A stretch of DNA of 64,000 bases. Origin: Culex pipiens pallens. Taxonomy: Eukaryota; Arthropoda; Insecta; Diptera; Culicidae. Location: NCBI RefSeq assembly GCF_016801865.2, contig NC_068938.1, forward strand, positions 1,488,001 to 1,552,000, given 5' to 3'. The notes under the pieces were generated by a model that was given only the letters and a program-made list of their open reading frames with translations, did not search any database and was not told where the DNA came from. A program made the translations under genes and the position numbers. Positions within the stretch are counted from its first letter, which is position 1. Each line of letters starts with the position of its first letter. Positions 10,621 to 23,211 of the stretch are shown in pieces.

Positions 10621-12261
10621 GAGCAATTCCATCTCAAATCGGGAATTTTTCTGGTACTTTTGTACCCGACCCTCTCCGATTTCAATGAAACTTTTTAGAC
10701 ATGTTATCCTAGGCCTATATAAGCCATTTTAGTGTATATGGAGCCAATTGTACTTAAAAATGACATTTGAGAAAGGCATAAGTTATTTCAATATTTTTGT
10801 ATTTTGTAATTTACAAATTACTGTATCAACTGCAACTGAAGCCTTTGCATCGTATCAAAAAGTGGTCAGAGACAAACTTGTAGGAAATTTGATGGGCTTT
10901 CTGAAAAAAATACACTGAAACAAAAATACACACCTTTTCTATGAGATTTTTCAATTTATAATTTTAAATGTGAAATTTTATGATAATGTCACGATTTTTT
11001 TTCGTTCAAAATTTTTGTGAAAATAGCCTAAAATGTGACAAAAAGACTCACGAAAAATGCAGGATGGTATGTCTCTCCTAAAAAAATGCAAAATTTATTT
11101 ACTAAAACTTTTTATTTTAAAGTGGTCTAAGCGTCAAAATTTTTTAAAACCGATAGTGGGAATCGATTCCCTAGACAATTTTAAATAAAAGTCTCCATAT
11201 TGACCATTGTCCTATGTCCAATCCTTGTGATGATACAGCGGGTTAAAAAATAAAAATGTTGAAAAAACAGGTTTTTTGGTGGTTTTTGGCGATTTCTATA
11301 TGACAGACTTGATTTTGCAGTCTCGTAAATATTTTTACCAGAAAGCTCGTCAAATTTCTCATAAGTTTGCCTTTGACAACTTTTCAGTTTGACCCGTTTC
11401 AATATTTACATAAGCTGATTTACTATCCAGGTTTTTACCACACTGAAAAAAATATGCTATTTTCAGTTATGAGCAATGTAATAAAGATTATATCTATAAG
11501 CCCATACATCCAATTGAAACGGTGTCAAAGGCAAATTGTGGGAAATTGGACGAGCTTTCCGGTAAAAATATTTACGAGACTGAAAAATCAAGTCTGTCAT
11601 ATAGAAATCGCCAAAAACCACCAAAAAACCTGTTTTTTCAACATTTTTATTTTTGAAACCGCTGTATCTTCACAAGGATTGGACATAAAACAATGGTCAA
11701 TATGGATGCTTTTATGTAAAATTGTCTTTGGAATCGATTCCCACTATCGATAAAAAAATTTGAAGCTTAGACCACTTTTCAAAAAAACAGTTGTAGTAAA
11801 TGAATTTTGTATTTTTTTTAGGAGAGACATACCATCCTGCATTTTTCGTGAGTCTTTTTGTCACATTTTAGGCTATTTTCACAAAAAATTTGAACGAAAA
11901 AAAATCGTGACGTTACCTTAAAATTTAACTTTTAAAATTCTAAATTGAAAAATCTCATAAAAATGGAGTGTATTTTTCTTTCAGTGTATTTTTTCAGAAA
12001 GCCCATAAAATTTCCTACAAGTTTGTCTCTGACCAATTTTTGATACGGCTTCGAGATACAGTAATTTTTAAATTACAGAATACAAAAATATCTAAATAAC
12101 TTACGCCCTTCTCAAATGTCATTTTTGAGTACAATTGGCTCCATATACACTAAACTGGCTTATATAGGCCTAGAATAGCATATCTAAAAAGTTCCATTGA
12201 AATCGGAGAGGGTCGGGTACAAAAGTACCAGAAACATTCCTGATTTGTGCTGGAATTGCTC
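10621..12261. mobile_element. 1.64-kb foldback (long inverted repeat) element
   Basis: The left arm (10621-about 11400) reappears inverted in the right arm (about 11515-12261) with an unrelated loop of about 114 bp. Examples are GAGCAATTCCA against TGGAATTGCTC at the tips, and GTGGGAATCGATTCC near 11156 against GGAATCGATTCCCAC near 11730. The element is bracketed by CTTA (10617-10620 and 12262-12265), a plausible 4-bp target duplication. No transposase is encoded; the ORFs at 11181-11402 and 11367-11753 are mirror translations of the two arms. Transcription through it would give a long double-stranded hairpin. Confidence 0.85.
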
Positions 12262-12463
12262 CTTAGCATAAGGTCGAAAATGCATTTCAAATTATTTTCA
12301 TTTGATAAGCTTTCTATGTCTAGTAAAATTGGAAGTTATCCGAAATAATATTTTGTTGCTTCCTGATAAAAATTAAATTTGATGTAATCAAAAACCACAA
12401 CCTAACACACAAACAGTTGTTTTGCATGTTTAAATTAGTTGAGCAGTTTGAAGAATTGTTTTT

Positions 12464-13044
12464 GCCTTCCTCACCTTACTGAAAAAACTGAAAAACTGAA
12501 CTTCTCAATTAGACCTCCTAGACCCACCTTCATATATACCTATCGACTCAGAATCAAATTTTGAGCAAATGTCTGTGTTGTGGTGGGATGTTGATCAAAA
12601 AATTGTCACTCGATTATCATGGCATTGGCTGAACCGATTTTGTCCGTTTTGGCGTCATTCGATCCGTCTTGAGGTCCCATAAGTCGCTATTAAAAATTAT
12701 GCGGTTTAGTTAAGTACTTCAAAAGTTATGCTAAAAAAACAATTTTAGCGGAAGATTGTAAAAAGGATGGTTTTTGTAAGAATGGCTGGCATGTTATAAA
12801 TTTTTAAAAAGGTATTTAAAAGAACTTTCCAACGCGACCAATACTTTGAAGATCTGCCAACCCTATCAAAAGTTATAAGCACTTAAGTGTTATTTATGCA
12901 CTTTTTGGAGGCCGGATACCAGATATTTTGATGAAAACGTTGTCCAAATATATCATGCGACCTTTCTTTAGGTAATTAAATGACCTTTCCAACGAATGTG
13001 AGGAAGGTACCAACCACCGAAGGATGGATTAAGTAACGTTTTTA
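12464..13044. mobile_element. Interspersed repeat, GCCTTCCTCAC family, short copy
   Basis: Starts GCCTTCCTCACCTTACTGA and carries GTGAGGAAGG inverted at 12998-13007. It then has a tail (ACCAACCACC...GGATTAAGTAACG) shared with the copy at 59559-60606. It has one full internal unit and only a short GT stretch after CAAATGTCTGTG, unlike the other copy. No coding capacity is seen. Confidence 0.75.
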
Positions 13045-15225
13045 ACACAAAATTCATTGAATTTCGTAATTTTAAGCATCCAAAAGCGTACGCACATTTC
13101 ATTTTTTTTGTCCAGATGCCTGGATTGGAATTTTAGGTTAAGTTTATCCGTTAATTTACTCACACACACTAACCCACAAGTTCACACACAAACACACACA
13201 CACACTGCACCCCACGGATGAATTATAATAACCTTTTAATATTAATTACCCTTTTGCTATAATAACTTGACGATTTGCATTAATTTGGCGCGGAATATTT
13301 GAGCGTTCGTCCCAGCGCGCACAAAGGAGGCAAGCAACAATTACCGATTAAAATTGGGTTAATTAGTGGCTGAAAATAGCTCTTAATTAGGTTTCGTTAT
13401 TTTTGCCGACCGCGTCCGCACAAATTATCCTTCGTTTACTTTTTTTGCGAAGCGTTTAAAACGCTTCTTGTGTGGGCTGATGTGGAAGTCGTGTCAAAGG
13501 ACTTTACAAGTTTTTTCAAGTACCGAACAACGAGAGCAACAAATTATTTCGATCGTAAACTAAGGTCCTAACTAGAATAATCCTAATAAAGTCATTACCG
13601 CTCCTGTTAAACACTCTACTTTACGACTTCCCTAGGAGGCTCAAAATTGAGAAATTAGACACTTTTTTCCGTAACTCTCACAAAACGGTTCACCTGTTGC
13701 GTGCGCGCCATCAAGTTGAATAATATCGCCATTAAACAAGCCACTAATCTGCATGTGTACCCTCTAGGAGGGTGAACCGTCCAACACCTGACGGTGGCGG
13801 CTAACCAAATTTATAACGTGATACGCGAACAAGCGAACCCATCAAAGGTGGCCGTTTTCCTTTCCCCTTCCCAACAAAGTAGGCCGCGACGACGTCGGTC
13901 GAAAAAGCAAATATTTAAATGTCGGGGGAAAAAGGTGCCCAATTTACGATAGAAGAGCTGGGAAAGCGAAAAAATATACATATCATATCATTTACATGTT
14001 GTCTGATGGAAAAAGGAAGGAACTTCTCGTTTTTTTCGGGGGAGTTAAGTGTAGCCATTTATCCGCGCCATGGTTTTACATAAAAGATTTGGCAACTTAT
14101 CTAGGCGTGCACGCAGTGTGAGGGTTTCTGCGATAAGATCCCACAACATTGGTGGAGTTTTGTCCGGCGATCTAGTCGGCGCTGGGAGGAACGCGCAGCA
14201 ACCACGTGGTGGAAGATTTATGTTTCTTTCCACAGCTTGCTGCGACGGATTTTGGCCTGCTGGACGTCGCCGCTTGCTGCGCAAGCCTGGAAAACTGTTT
14301 GGGCAATAAAGTTTAAGCTAAATGAGCTGATAAGTGATGAAGCTATGGATCGTCTGTCTGACGAACTGACTGACTGATGGCAAACGATGCGCGACCGTTT
14401 CGCCCAAGAGACGATCATATAACACCGAGTCAGATCTCCATCTCTGGTGGCTACACTGTGTTGAGCTAGCCTTTGGCAAGCGATTGTAAATTAAATCACA
14501 TTAAAAATAATAGTATCAATCGGGGGCCCCCCTCCTCTGTTAGTTGCAATCAAAACCACAGAAAAAAATTACAGCGTGCAAATTTCGAGCCTTGATGAAA
14601 AATGCATCAACTTTCGATTCTCCTCTTCTCTATTACGAGGGGTCCCTCGACGCACGTGCGAGTTGTAAACATACATTCCGAAGAGGCAGTCCATTTTATT
14701 ATTTCTGAATTACTTTTGCTGCAATTGCGTAATCAAACAACACACGTTGAACAACTCTGCGTTTGTTGAATGCAAAAACATGGACATGGATATGATACTC
14801 GTGTTCCACGTGTGTGTGTGTTGCGCCAAGTAGGCTTTGCGTCTTGGATTGATCCACGGTCTGCTGTTGTTGCTGGCGCGCGCCCAGCCTGCTTGGATTT
14901 GTTTTTCGCGCTCCACCCACTTCCACGTGTCTGTGCAAAGCTTTGTTTACCCCCTTTCGACGCAGTGCAGCCGATGTGTGAACAATTAAGGTGTAAGTGA
15001 ATCCCATGTTCTGCGGATTGAAAGAGGTGCACAAGGTACCAGGGACAAACCAGGTGGCGCATCAAGTCGCTAAACGGTTTCGAGGTGGGAAACAGTTAAT
15101 TGTATGGTGTCAGCGAAGGGTTTCAATTAGCGTGAAGTTGAATAATTGTTTATTATTTGATGAAGATCACAACTCGATTTTTTGGAAGTTGATGTCAGTA
15201 AACGCTTTTGTTCCGTCAGGGTATG
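13045..15225. other. Unique region, homeodomain-type AT clusters
   Basis: No gene is supported. 13140-13200 is CA-rich. 13210-13450 mixes GC-balanced DNA with many TAATTA/ATTA cores (for example near 13235, 13285, 13345, 13375), typical of developmental enhancers. Overlapping ORFs near 14045-14310 and 14700-15065 occur on both strands and look non-coding. GCCTACT-type words lie at 13878 and 14829. Confidence 0.35.
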
Positions 15226-16382
15226 CAGGGTGACCACTCAAAGCCCATTTTCAAATTCCCGACTTTTTCCCGACTTTTCCAGAATGCTCAAATAATAGGC
15301 ATTTCTTATCTACAGAATGATTTCAAACATAACACTTTCTATAAAAAAGTCAATACCCCAGAAGAAAATCACAAAAAAAATCAAAATGAATTAAAAAAAT
15401 CCAACTATAGGCAATTTTGTAAATACCGAAACTGAACAACAAATAAAAAAAATACTTAAAAAATGGAAATTCATTACTATGATTCAGAGTAAAATTAGTC
15501 TTTGAAATATAATCGAAAGATCAACAATACTTATAACTTCCATGTTATTTTTTAAATTGGCAAACGTATACTTTTTGATACTTCGTTTCAACTGGAAATG
15601 ACAAAAATTTAAAGATAACTGAACTTAAAATTTCGTTCCTATTTTTTTTTAATTTCATCATCATTTTATATCAAAGAACGATTTAAACATAACTGCTGTT
15701 ATTATTCTTTTATAGGATTTAGAAAAATGCCAAAGAATTCATAAAAAAATTGTTTGCCAAGTTCCCTTTTTAATTTTGTAATTTTTGATATTGATTATTT
15801 TAATCAATGTTAATTTATCTAGTGGCCAGTATTTAACTCTTTTTTATTTATTTTTTCAATGAAAATTCAGTTTGATATGATTTGTGTTGTCCCACTTATT
15901 TTAAGCATAATGTTTGAAGAGACAAACTTTTTAAACAATATGGCAATAAACTAAAAATTTCTTGGATTATTTGTTTTGCAATTTCAATATTTTCTTCATG
16001 GTTTCAAAACGTAAAAAAGTTTTTCAATTTCAATTTTTCCCCTTTGTTTGATAATACATTAATTGATAGAGATTCATGAAAAAATATTATGAAAATCTAT
16101 GCCAAAGGCATCCAATATTCATTAAGATTTTGAATGTCTGTGAAAGCTGTTTAAAGCTTTTCCATACTCAAATATATTGAAATAGTGAAAAGAAACTTAA
16201 ATTTAAAATTATTCAAAAGTTGAAAAATTATTTTCAAACAAGTATGCCTAGAATTCCCTACTTTTCTCGAGTTTTTGACAAAAAAATCATAATTTTCCGA
16301 CTATTCCCGATTTTTTGCGGATTTTGGTGAATTCCCGAGTTATTCCCGACTTCCCGGTTTCCCGACTTTAGTGGCCACCCTG
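15226..16382. mobile_element. Non-autonomous DNA transposon, AGGGTGRCCACT ends
   Basis: The left end AGGGTGACCACT and right end AGTGGCCACCCT are inverse with one mismatch. The flanks repeat GTATGC (15221-15226 and 16382-16387), or TATG if the ends are taken as CAGGGTG/CACCCTG. Words of the type TTCCCGACTT cluster at both ends (15255-15285, 16300-16370) as subterminal repeats. The interior is AT-rich with no ORF. Confidence 0.75.
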
Positions 16383-16645
16383 TATGCTAGATTTGGGATC
16401 TCTTAACATGCTTCAATAGACAGAAATGAATTTTGCTAATTTTCCTGCCACAAAATAAAATTGTAAATCTCGGGAAAAATGTTACTTAAGGAACCATGAT
16501 ATTCAATTCTGTTGATTAAAGCGTGTTCAGGGAACCCAATTCTATCGTACCTTAAAGAAAATGAAGCGTTTACTGACATGAACATCCAAAATGTTGAGTT
16601 GCGTTAGAATTCAGCAGACATAGATGAGTTAAACATCAACATAAC

Positions 16646-16882
16646 TACACAGAAAAAAAAATTATGGTAATATTCATTAGGAAATGGTGACAGATTTTGT
16701 GTCAAAAAAAAAAAGATTAATTTTACCAAAAAAAAATGATGAATTTTCATCAGTTTTTGATGAATATTCATCAGGTTCACATTTTTACACATTTTTTATG
16801 TAATATTACTCAAAAAAAAGAGGTAATATTCAACCTACCAAATTTTCAACATTCAAATAATTCAACTTTTTTTTCTGTGTGT
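16646..16882. mobile_element. Small MITE with ACACAGAAAAAAA ends
   Basis: About 235 bp. CACAGAAAAAAAA at 16648 is inverted as TTTTTTTTCTGTGTG at about 16867-16881. Internal ATGAATTTTCATCA/TGATGAATATTCATCA words are self-complementary. The target duplication is unclear. Confidence 0.6.
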
Positions 16883-19435
16883 GTAATTCATTCTGAAACT
16901 TTTAAAGAACAATTATTTTAAGGTAAATCTTTCAAATTATTGCGACACAGTATTGAATTTCGATTTGAAAAAATGTCAACATTGGTGATGCTTTATCAAC
17001 TCAACCAAAAATCATATTTCAAATTGATGCTACATTATGAAATCTAAGAACTCGAAGGAAACGCCATTAACGAGCCGCCATCAACTGGAAAGCCCCCACA
17101 GCCCACGTAGAAGAGCCTGCTCTAAAAAGTTCTAAAAATGGAAAACACAAATAAAGCTCGTTAGGAAAACGACTGCCACTTTGAGGAGCGAGCGGAAAAA
17201 GTAAGCAAAAGGACCTTCTTCAGCTTGCCCCAAACCCAAAGAAAGGTCCGCTTTCCAAACGTTGGCGGGAGCAGGAAAATGGGAAAATTTTCCATTTTCC
17301 ACTCTTTTATGTATGCGGGTATACATAATGTATAAAATAATAATAAAAAATAATCTTCTTCCGCCGATTCGCCCTCCTCCCCCCTCCCCGCTTTCGAGCA
17401 TAGAAAAGCGGAAAAGAATACCCAAAGTCCTCGTGGGGAATATAAAAACGTGAGTGTGTGTTTGTGCTTGAAAATCCACCTTCCTCGCTTCGTCTGTGTT
17501 TATATATTTGCTTGCGAGCTCCCGAGGAAAACTTTGCCGGAAGAATCCCCCTCCCCCCACCCCCTTCTTTCCCTATTTCGTCCTGCTGGGAGCAAGAAAA
17601 CATAGAATATAAAATTTCATATTTTATCATAAATATACCGTTTTCCGTTTCGCCCGGTCGCAGTAGTCGTCGGGGTATTATTTTGCCTGTCTGTTCTGCT
17701 CGACGTCCAAGGAGCCGCTGACTCTGATTGGCTGCAAAATTTTCCAACCAATCCCCCCCAAGCCAGCAACACAAACACAATCGCAGTTGGACAAGATACG
17801 TCGTCGTCGTCGTCCTTTTTTTATGTGAACCTCAAGCCTCATAAAATTTGAATAGCGAATAAAAAACGTTCAAGCTGGTGCAGGTTCTTTTTTACACAGC
17901 ACAGCACACAATCAAAATCACGATTGAAAGAGAGAGAGGGGGAGAGCGAATGCTCGCTCTCTCCTTCGTGCCTTCGTGCACGAAGTAGGCGCTGATTTAC
18001 ATAAAAAAGCGTATCCTTGCACCCCTTTTCTGTTCAGTGTGTGCGATCGCAGTAGCCTGCCTGCGGGGCTGTGATTCGCTGTGCACCAACACCTCTCTGT
18101 TCGGCCTGCTGCGATTGGCGCGCCCCTTCCCCAGTCCTAATTTAAATTCTAAAAAATGAAGGATGCGCGGGAAAGGTGGAAATTCAAATCCCTTCTTCCT
18201 CTTGCTACTGAATGTGTTATGTACAAAAGGGTGCTTCGCCTTTTTTTAGATCGGGTGGAAAGGGTTGCTCTCTTTATATTCAAATGTATACACATAGAGT
18301 GGAGAGAGAGGTGCGCTCACAATAGCACCAACACAAACGCCATTGCGTCCTTTTTTTTTGCACTCCAGCATTATTATGCTTTAACATTCAAATCTTTTTG
18401 GGGTCGTCGTCGTGCGGTATTGTTGTCCCCCCCACCGAAGAAGAAGGAACGAAAGAGAACGAGCATAACGACGCTTTTGAATCCTAGCTTGCCATGCCAG
18501 CACATGTATATTTTATCGATCGGGAATTGTTGTTGTTGTTGTTTTTGTTGTCGTCGTTGGTGGAGGGAGATGGAGAATGGGGCCTGAACGCGCGCGCATG
18601 TCACAAGAGAAGAACGAACTCTGTTTTGCGGGGGCCCCACATTACCCTCCCTTCAGAAACAGCTGAAAAGTTTAGCGTGAATGTGTTTGTGTGTGTGTTC
18701 AACTGGGGGGAACATCTCGTTATAATATGTGAGAGGAGTCTTTTGTGTGACACACTGTGTGAAGAGGGGGTGCTGTTGGGAGGGTTGGCGGTTGAGGGTT
18801 AAATTATACTTTTTATGCTCGGTGTATGGGAGACAATTGGTGAACTTTAGAATTTTCGTTGTACACTTCTTGAGGAGCTGGAAAATTTTAAATAAATTGA
18901 ATCAATTTCTATGACTTACTTCAACTTAAGTGTTATAAAATGATTTTTTTTAAATAAATGTTTTTTTGTGATTTCTCTTGTTTAGAGAAAAAAAGTTAAA
19001 AAAAAAACTAAATTTCAAGTCCAATTTTCAAAGTTTTCAAGCCAAAAGTATCACAAAATGCCTTATGAATTACTACAGTTATGCGACTACCGAATGTTTC
19101 CAAGATATCAATGAATTTGTAAAAATGTTATTTCTTTTTAAGTTCTTTTCCGATCTGTGGTCCCAAAAATTAAAATTTGCAAACCAGTCTTAAAGCGTCC
19201 TTTTTGATAAAAATCATTGATAATCCTTGGTGTGAAATATAAAGTAATATGAATCTGAAAATATTTTAGCACGAAAAATAATTTATAAATTGGGTTATTC
19301 TCCGCCAACTCCTACAGCTAGATTTTAATACTTTTTTTTTGTTAAATCTTAAAGAATATTAATATACTTTCAAATAATAAACCTAGAAAGTTACAAATAA
19401 AACAAATTTTTTAAATATTTTTTTTTTTAAATGAT
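16883..19435. other. Unique region, mixed GC islands
   Basis: No gene is supported; the ORFs at 17130-17780 occur on both strands. 17640-18130 is GC-rich, with CG-containing words and GAGAGAG near 17930-17945. It carries ATCGCAGTA (18046-18054) and GCCTGCTGCGAT (18104-18115). An uncharacterised regulatory or promoter island is possible. Confidence 0.3.
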
Positions 19436-19502
19436 TTGGACAATTGTCCACATGGGAGGGAGGTGGTTAGAGATTTCAAAAAAGTGGTTTATGAATGGTC
19501 CC
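19436..19502. mobile_element. Degenerate fragment of the GGGACCATCCATAAACCACG MITE
   Basis: GGACAATTGTCCAC followed by GTGGTTTATGAATGGTCC matches the inner and outer parts of the element at 46208-46380 with substitutions. Another element (19503-20618) begins at its end, apparently by insertion. Confidence 0.5.
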
Positions 19503-20618
19503 CCCAAGTAACATTTTCAACCAACTAGCCACCACCAAGTTTTATTAAGGGTTTATTGCAGCATCTTGATTGCCTAAAAGTTTTATTTGGGCATTCACCG
19601 CAACCAACAAGCAAGAGCTAATTAATAGGTTCTAACAGGGTTTTATGCTTCGGACATAAAACCGGGTGGAAATAAAAGCCGACTGGCTTTCAATAAGGTT
19701 TTACGAAAGTTTTAATAGAGGCTTGAAAACCAGATGGCAATGCCATGCCAAACGGTTTTATCGCATACTTTGTTAAAACCTAGGGTGTTGTAGCTGTCAA
19801 GTGCCATTAGGCATGTAAAAAGCTCACTTAAAACCATAAGCTCCTAAAAGAGCATTTATCGCGGCCAAATAGCAGTGCATAAATATGGCGCTAAACGCGT
19901 GCTCTGATTGAATATGATTGACCGCCATCTTGATTGAAAAAATAGAAAACTGAAAAATTTGATTTAAATTTGATGAAAACACACATTTATGCTGAATTTC
20001 TGGTATGATTTATATAGCGATAGATGTTTAAAAATATTTTGAACATCTTTTTCAAAGAATTGCAATAAAATATTTTTTAACATTAAACACTATGATTACA
20101 AAATATTGATTTTTGATGTAGCAAGTTGAATTTTTGGCTCTATCTTCCCTACGTTTATCAATAAAATTTCAACCGCAGCTGAATTTGAGCCATCAATTGC
20201 GAGAAATAAGCTTTCAAATTATTTGGATTACCTCTAATATCTATTATTTATCATCGCCATTTTTGACAACCATCTCCATAATTTCATTTGGCAAGACGAA
20301 GACTTATTTTTGCCAAAATAAAACCTATTTGGCATAAAACGTTTGAAGACGTATGAAATGTCATTTTTTCCATAACTCCTGACTAGGTTTTAACAAAGGT
20401 TTTATCAAGGTTTTGAGGATGTTGTTAGGATTCAGTTGTAAAGCCTTGAACTCCTATGTAGGTTTTATAAATAGACCGTAACAACCTTTTGCGGAGGTCT
20501 TTTTGGGTTTTGAGTGGGGTTTATCAAGGTTCTGGGGAGTTTGTTACGACGAAGGGGTTTTAATGTAGGTTTTATAGCGGTTGTGACAGCATTGATAAAG
20601 CCTGAAATGTTACTTGGG
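19503..20618. mobile_element. Non-autonomous element with CCCAAGTAACATTT ends
   Basis: CCCAAGTAACATTTTCA at the left is inverted as TGAAATGTTACTTGGG at the right. The interior is filled with irregularly spaced GGTTTTA/TAAAACC words, densest at 20390-20580. About 1.1 kb, no coding capacity, and no clear target duplication. Confidence 0.7.
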
Positions 20619-21089
20619 CCATGACCTTTTTGTATTATTGCAGATTTAAAAAGTACATTAAATTGTCCATAAAATGACCTCAATTTTTGAGTTAAGATAT
20701 AAGGCAGTGGTTTTTCTATTATTTTTGTATTATTATTTTTTCGTTGAAAATTAAGTAGGTTTTGTTGGGCGACTAATTTTTAATATAATTCTATTTGACA
20801 TGAAAATTCCAAATTTCAGGCTGTAAATGATTGAAAAACACGTATTTTTCGAATGTTCAAAAATAAAAGGGATCGTACCACCCTTCCGTCACAAGATATC
20901 CAAAAATGGAACTGGGATTCATGAAGTCAAAGGTCGCATACAAACTTACAAACAATACATAAACTTTGGAAAAAAAACCATTTCGCCCTTTCTAAATATT
21001 TTTGAAAAATTCAAAATGCACACGTGTGTTTCTGGAGACCCAAAACTTCATGCTTCTCCTCGAGTTGAGCCTGCGTAATCATTTTTGTA
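20619..21089. other. AT-rich spacer
   Basis: No gene or well-bounded repeat is seen. The stretch is low in GC and without recognisable motifs. Confidence 0.3.
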
Positions 21090-21256
21090 AATTTTTGTAG
21101 ATCAGTGTAATCATATCACAAAAAAAATCATTTTGCAATTCAAATTTGTCTAAAATGAGGTTGCAGAATTCGATTAATTAAATTAATTAAATTAAATTGA
21201 TAAATTAAAAGTAATAAAATTAAATTCAAACTTCAGATAATCGAATCTGGACTGTA
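21090..21256. mobile_element. Truncated pogo-type MITE (right end only)
   Basis: GATAATCGAATCTGGACTGTA at the right side and the word AAATTTGTCTAAAATGAGG match the right half of the element at 25141-25475. The left terminal repeat is not found, so it is 5' truncated. (AATT)-rich strings near 21175-21200 have expanded locally. Confidence 0.55.
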
Positions 21257-23207
21257 CTGACACTATTTTTTTAATATTGTCTGTAAATTTTTGATAAGGA
21301 GTTATTCGATACCATTTAATTTGTCATCCGGTAAATTTTCTGTCAGTTCAACTTCGATTGCGTGACTCCACTCAATCAGCGGAGCTAATCGAATCCAGTA
21401 AATCAAGTTATGAAAAATTCAACCGGAAGAAAAATCAAAACAATCAAACAAACAAGCAGGCTAGCCTAACACCCAAAAATACCACCGCGCCATCATGGCT
21501 TGCTACAACAAAGTCAACAATCCGCCTCCAAAGAAAATCTCGCTCAACTCGAGGAAAATTTGTCAATATTTGCTTTTCAAATTTCAATATTTGAGCGCGC
21601 TCTTTTCCCTCCGAACAACGTCTTATTCTGCCCGCCATAACTTTCTTCGAAAAAGCTGTCATAATTTCTACTCAGCTGGCTGATTTTCCCCGATCCTAAG
21701 CTTCTCTAATTAATTTTCGCTTCACTGCCAGCCCAAACAGCAAACAAAAAAAACGCACACACACCCGCAGAAAAAGGATTTAATTCGAAATGGAGGCGGA
21801 GGTTGAGTGAAACATCTTGCAGCATTTCCTTTTCAAAAATTAGAAACCGAGCGTTTCGGGGTTCTTTTTTACGGACCCCTCTTGTTTGCGCAGCAAACCG
21901 AAAGCGCAAATCTGGGTTGCAGCAGGCTGTGGAAAAAAATCGAAAAATTCGTTTTCGTTTGGATCTTAATTTTTGATACTGGCGCGAGGGACAAAGCAGG
22001 CGTCTTGGAGAAATCTTCTGAATGAACCTGGTTGAATTATCCTTTTTTCGATCCTTTCTTCAACCTTGTCACGGATAAATTTAAATCTTTAACATAATAT
22101 CTCTTTCGGTGCGAGCTGTGCTCGCCTACGGCGATAGTTTTCTTCAAAGAAATTTTTGAAAAGCGAAAATAACTATCCGCTCACACAATGGTAAATCGAT
22201 TTCGCTTTCGATCCCTTGATCCACCCCCTTCTAACCGTCGTCGTCGTGACGGGAAGGATAAATAAAAGTTGATATATTTCTGAAAGGAGCTGAGCTGGTA
22301 GAAAACGCAACCCTTCTTAGCTGAAGCTTGAACCTAGACAAAAAAGCCAGGGACGCAAGGTGAGACTTAAAAATAAAATAAAAAACCGTCAACCTCAAAA
22401 CCAGCCCTGGGATGGCCTCGGGGGAAGAACCGACGGCGGAGGACGACCCCTTTTCAATTTCACTCTTTACTTTATAGTTTTTCAATGGAAAAGGATTTTT
22501 GTGGCGGCATCGAATCGTCGTCGATCATATGGCTTGTTCGGGATGTTTTGAAGGATAAAACGCGCGCGCGTGCCATCAGACATGGTGAGCTGGGACCCTT
22601 TCGGGTAGGGGATCGTGTGCAGAGCACGTGACGACTGGAACCAACCAGCGAACGCGCGCGCCAAGTTCCGGTCCAGCTGTTGCGTTTGGGAATTTGCGCG
22701 AACTTTATGGAAGTATCACATATTTTGAGATCGAAGCAAGCCTTGACATTGAAAGTAATTGATTAATGTTGTTCATGTTGTACTTCAACATTGTAGTATG
22801 CTTTGACTGTACATCAGGATTATTTTTCGTATTTAGTCATAATTTTTACTTGAAAAAGATTGACAATGATTAGGAAAATATCATGATTGTGTTCTTTAAT
22901 TTGCAGTGTTTTAATGGCACTTATCTTAAGTTTCATTACCTTTTCGGTTAATTTTATTTATTTTTAATTTATTTGCTGTCATAAAATCAAATCAAATGTT
23001 GATGAAATTCATGGATTTTTTCATAACAATCATAAACAGTATAAACTTAGTAGGCGGTGTTCATCGTGTAAAAGGGAATTAAATCCGATTTTTTTTAGAG
23101 AATGTCGCATTTTATTTTACGAAATAGGTATATCTCTCACATTTTTTTCTGAAAAACAAAATTTTCACCGATAGAATATTTTGAATCGAATATATTCTTA
23201 ATCAGGA
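21257..23207. other. Unique region, no supported gene
   Basis: Short ORFs on both strands only. A CG-containing island spans about 22090-22690. It is followed by one match to the dispersed motif (22730-22741, ATCGAAGCAAGC). Confidence 0.3.
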
Positions 23208-23211
23208 AGGT

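Noticed and set aside
11181..11753. Two related ORFs in opposite directions that looked like a duplicated gene
   Set aside because: They are the same sequence in the two arms of the foldback element.
17132..17780. Overlapping ORFs of 142 and 157 codons on the minus strand
   Set aside because: They mirror plus-strand ORFs; Gly/Arg/Phe-rich chance translation of a pyrimidine-rich stretch.
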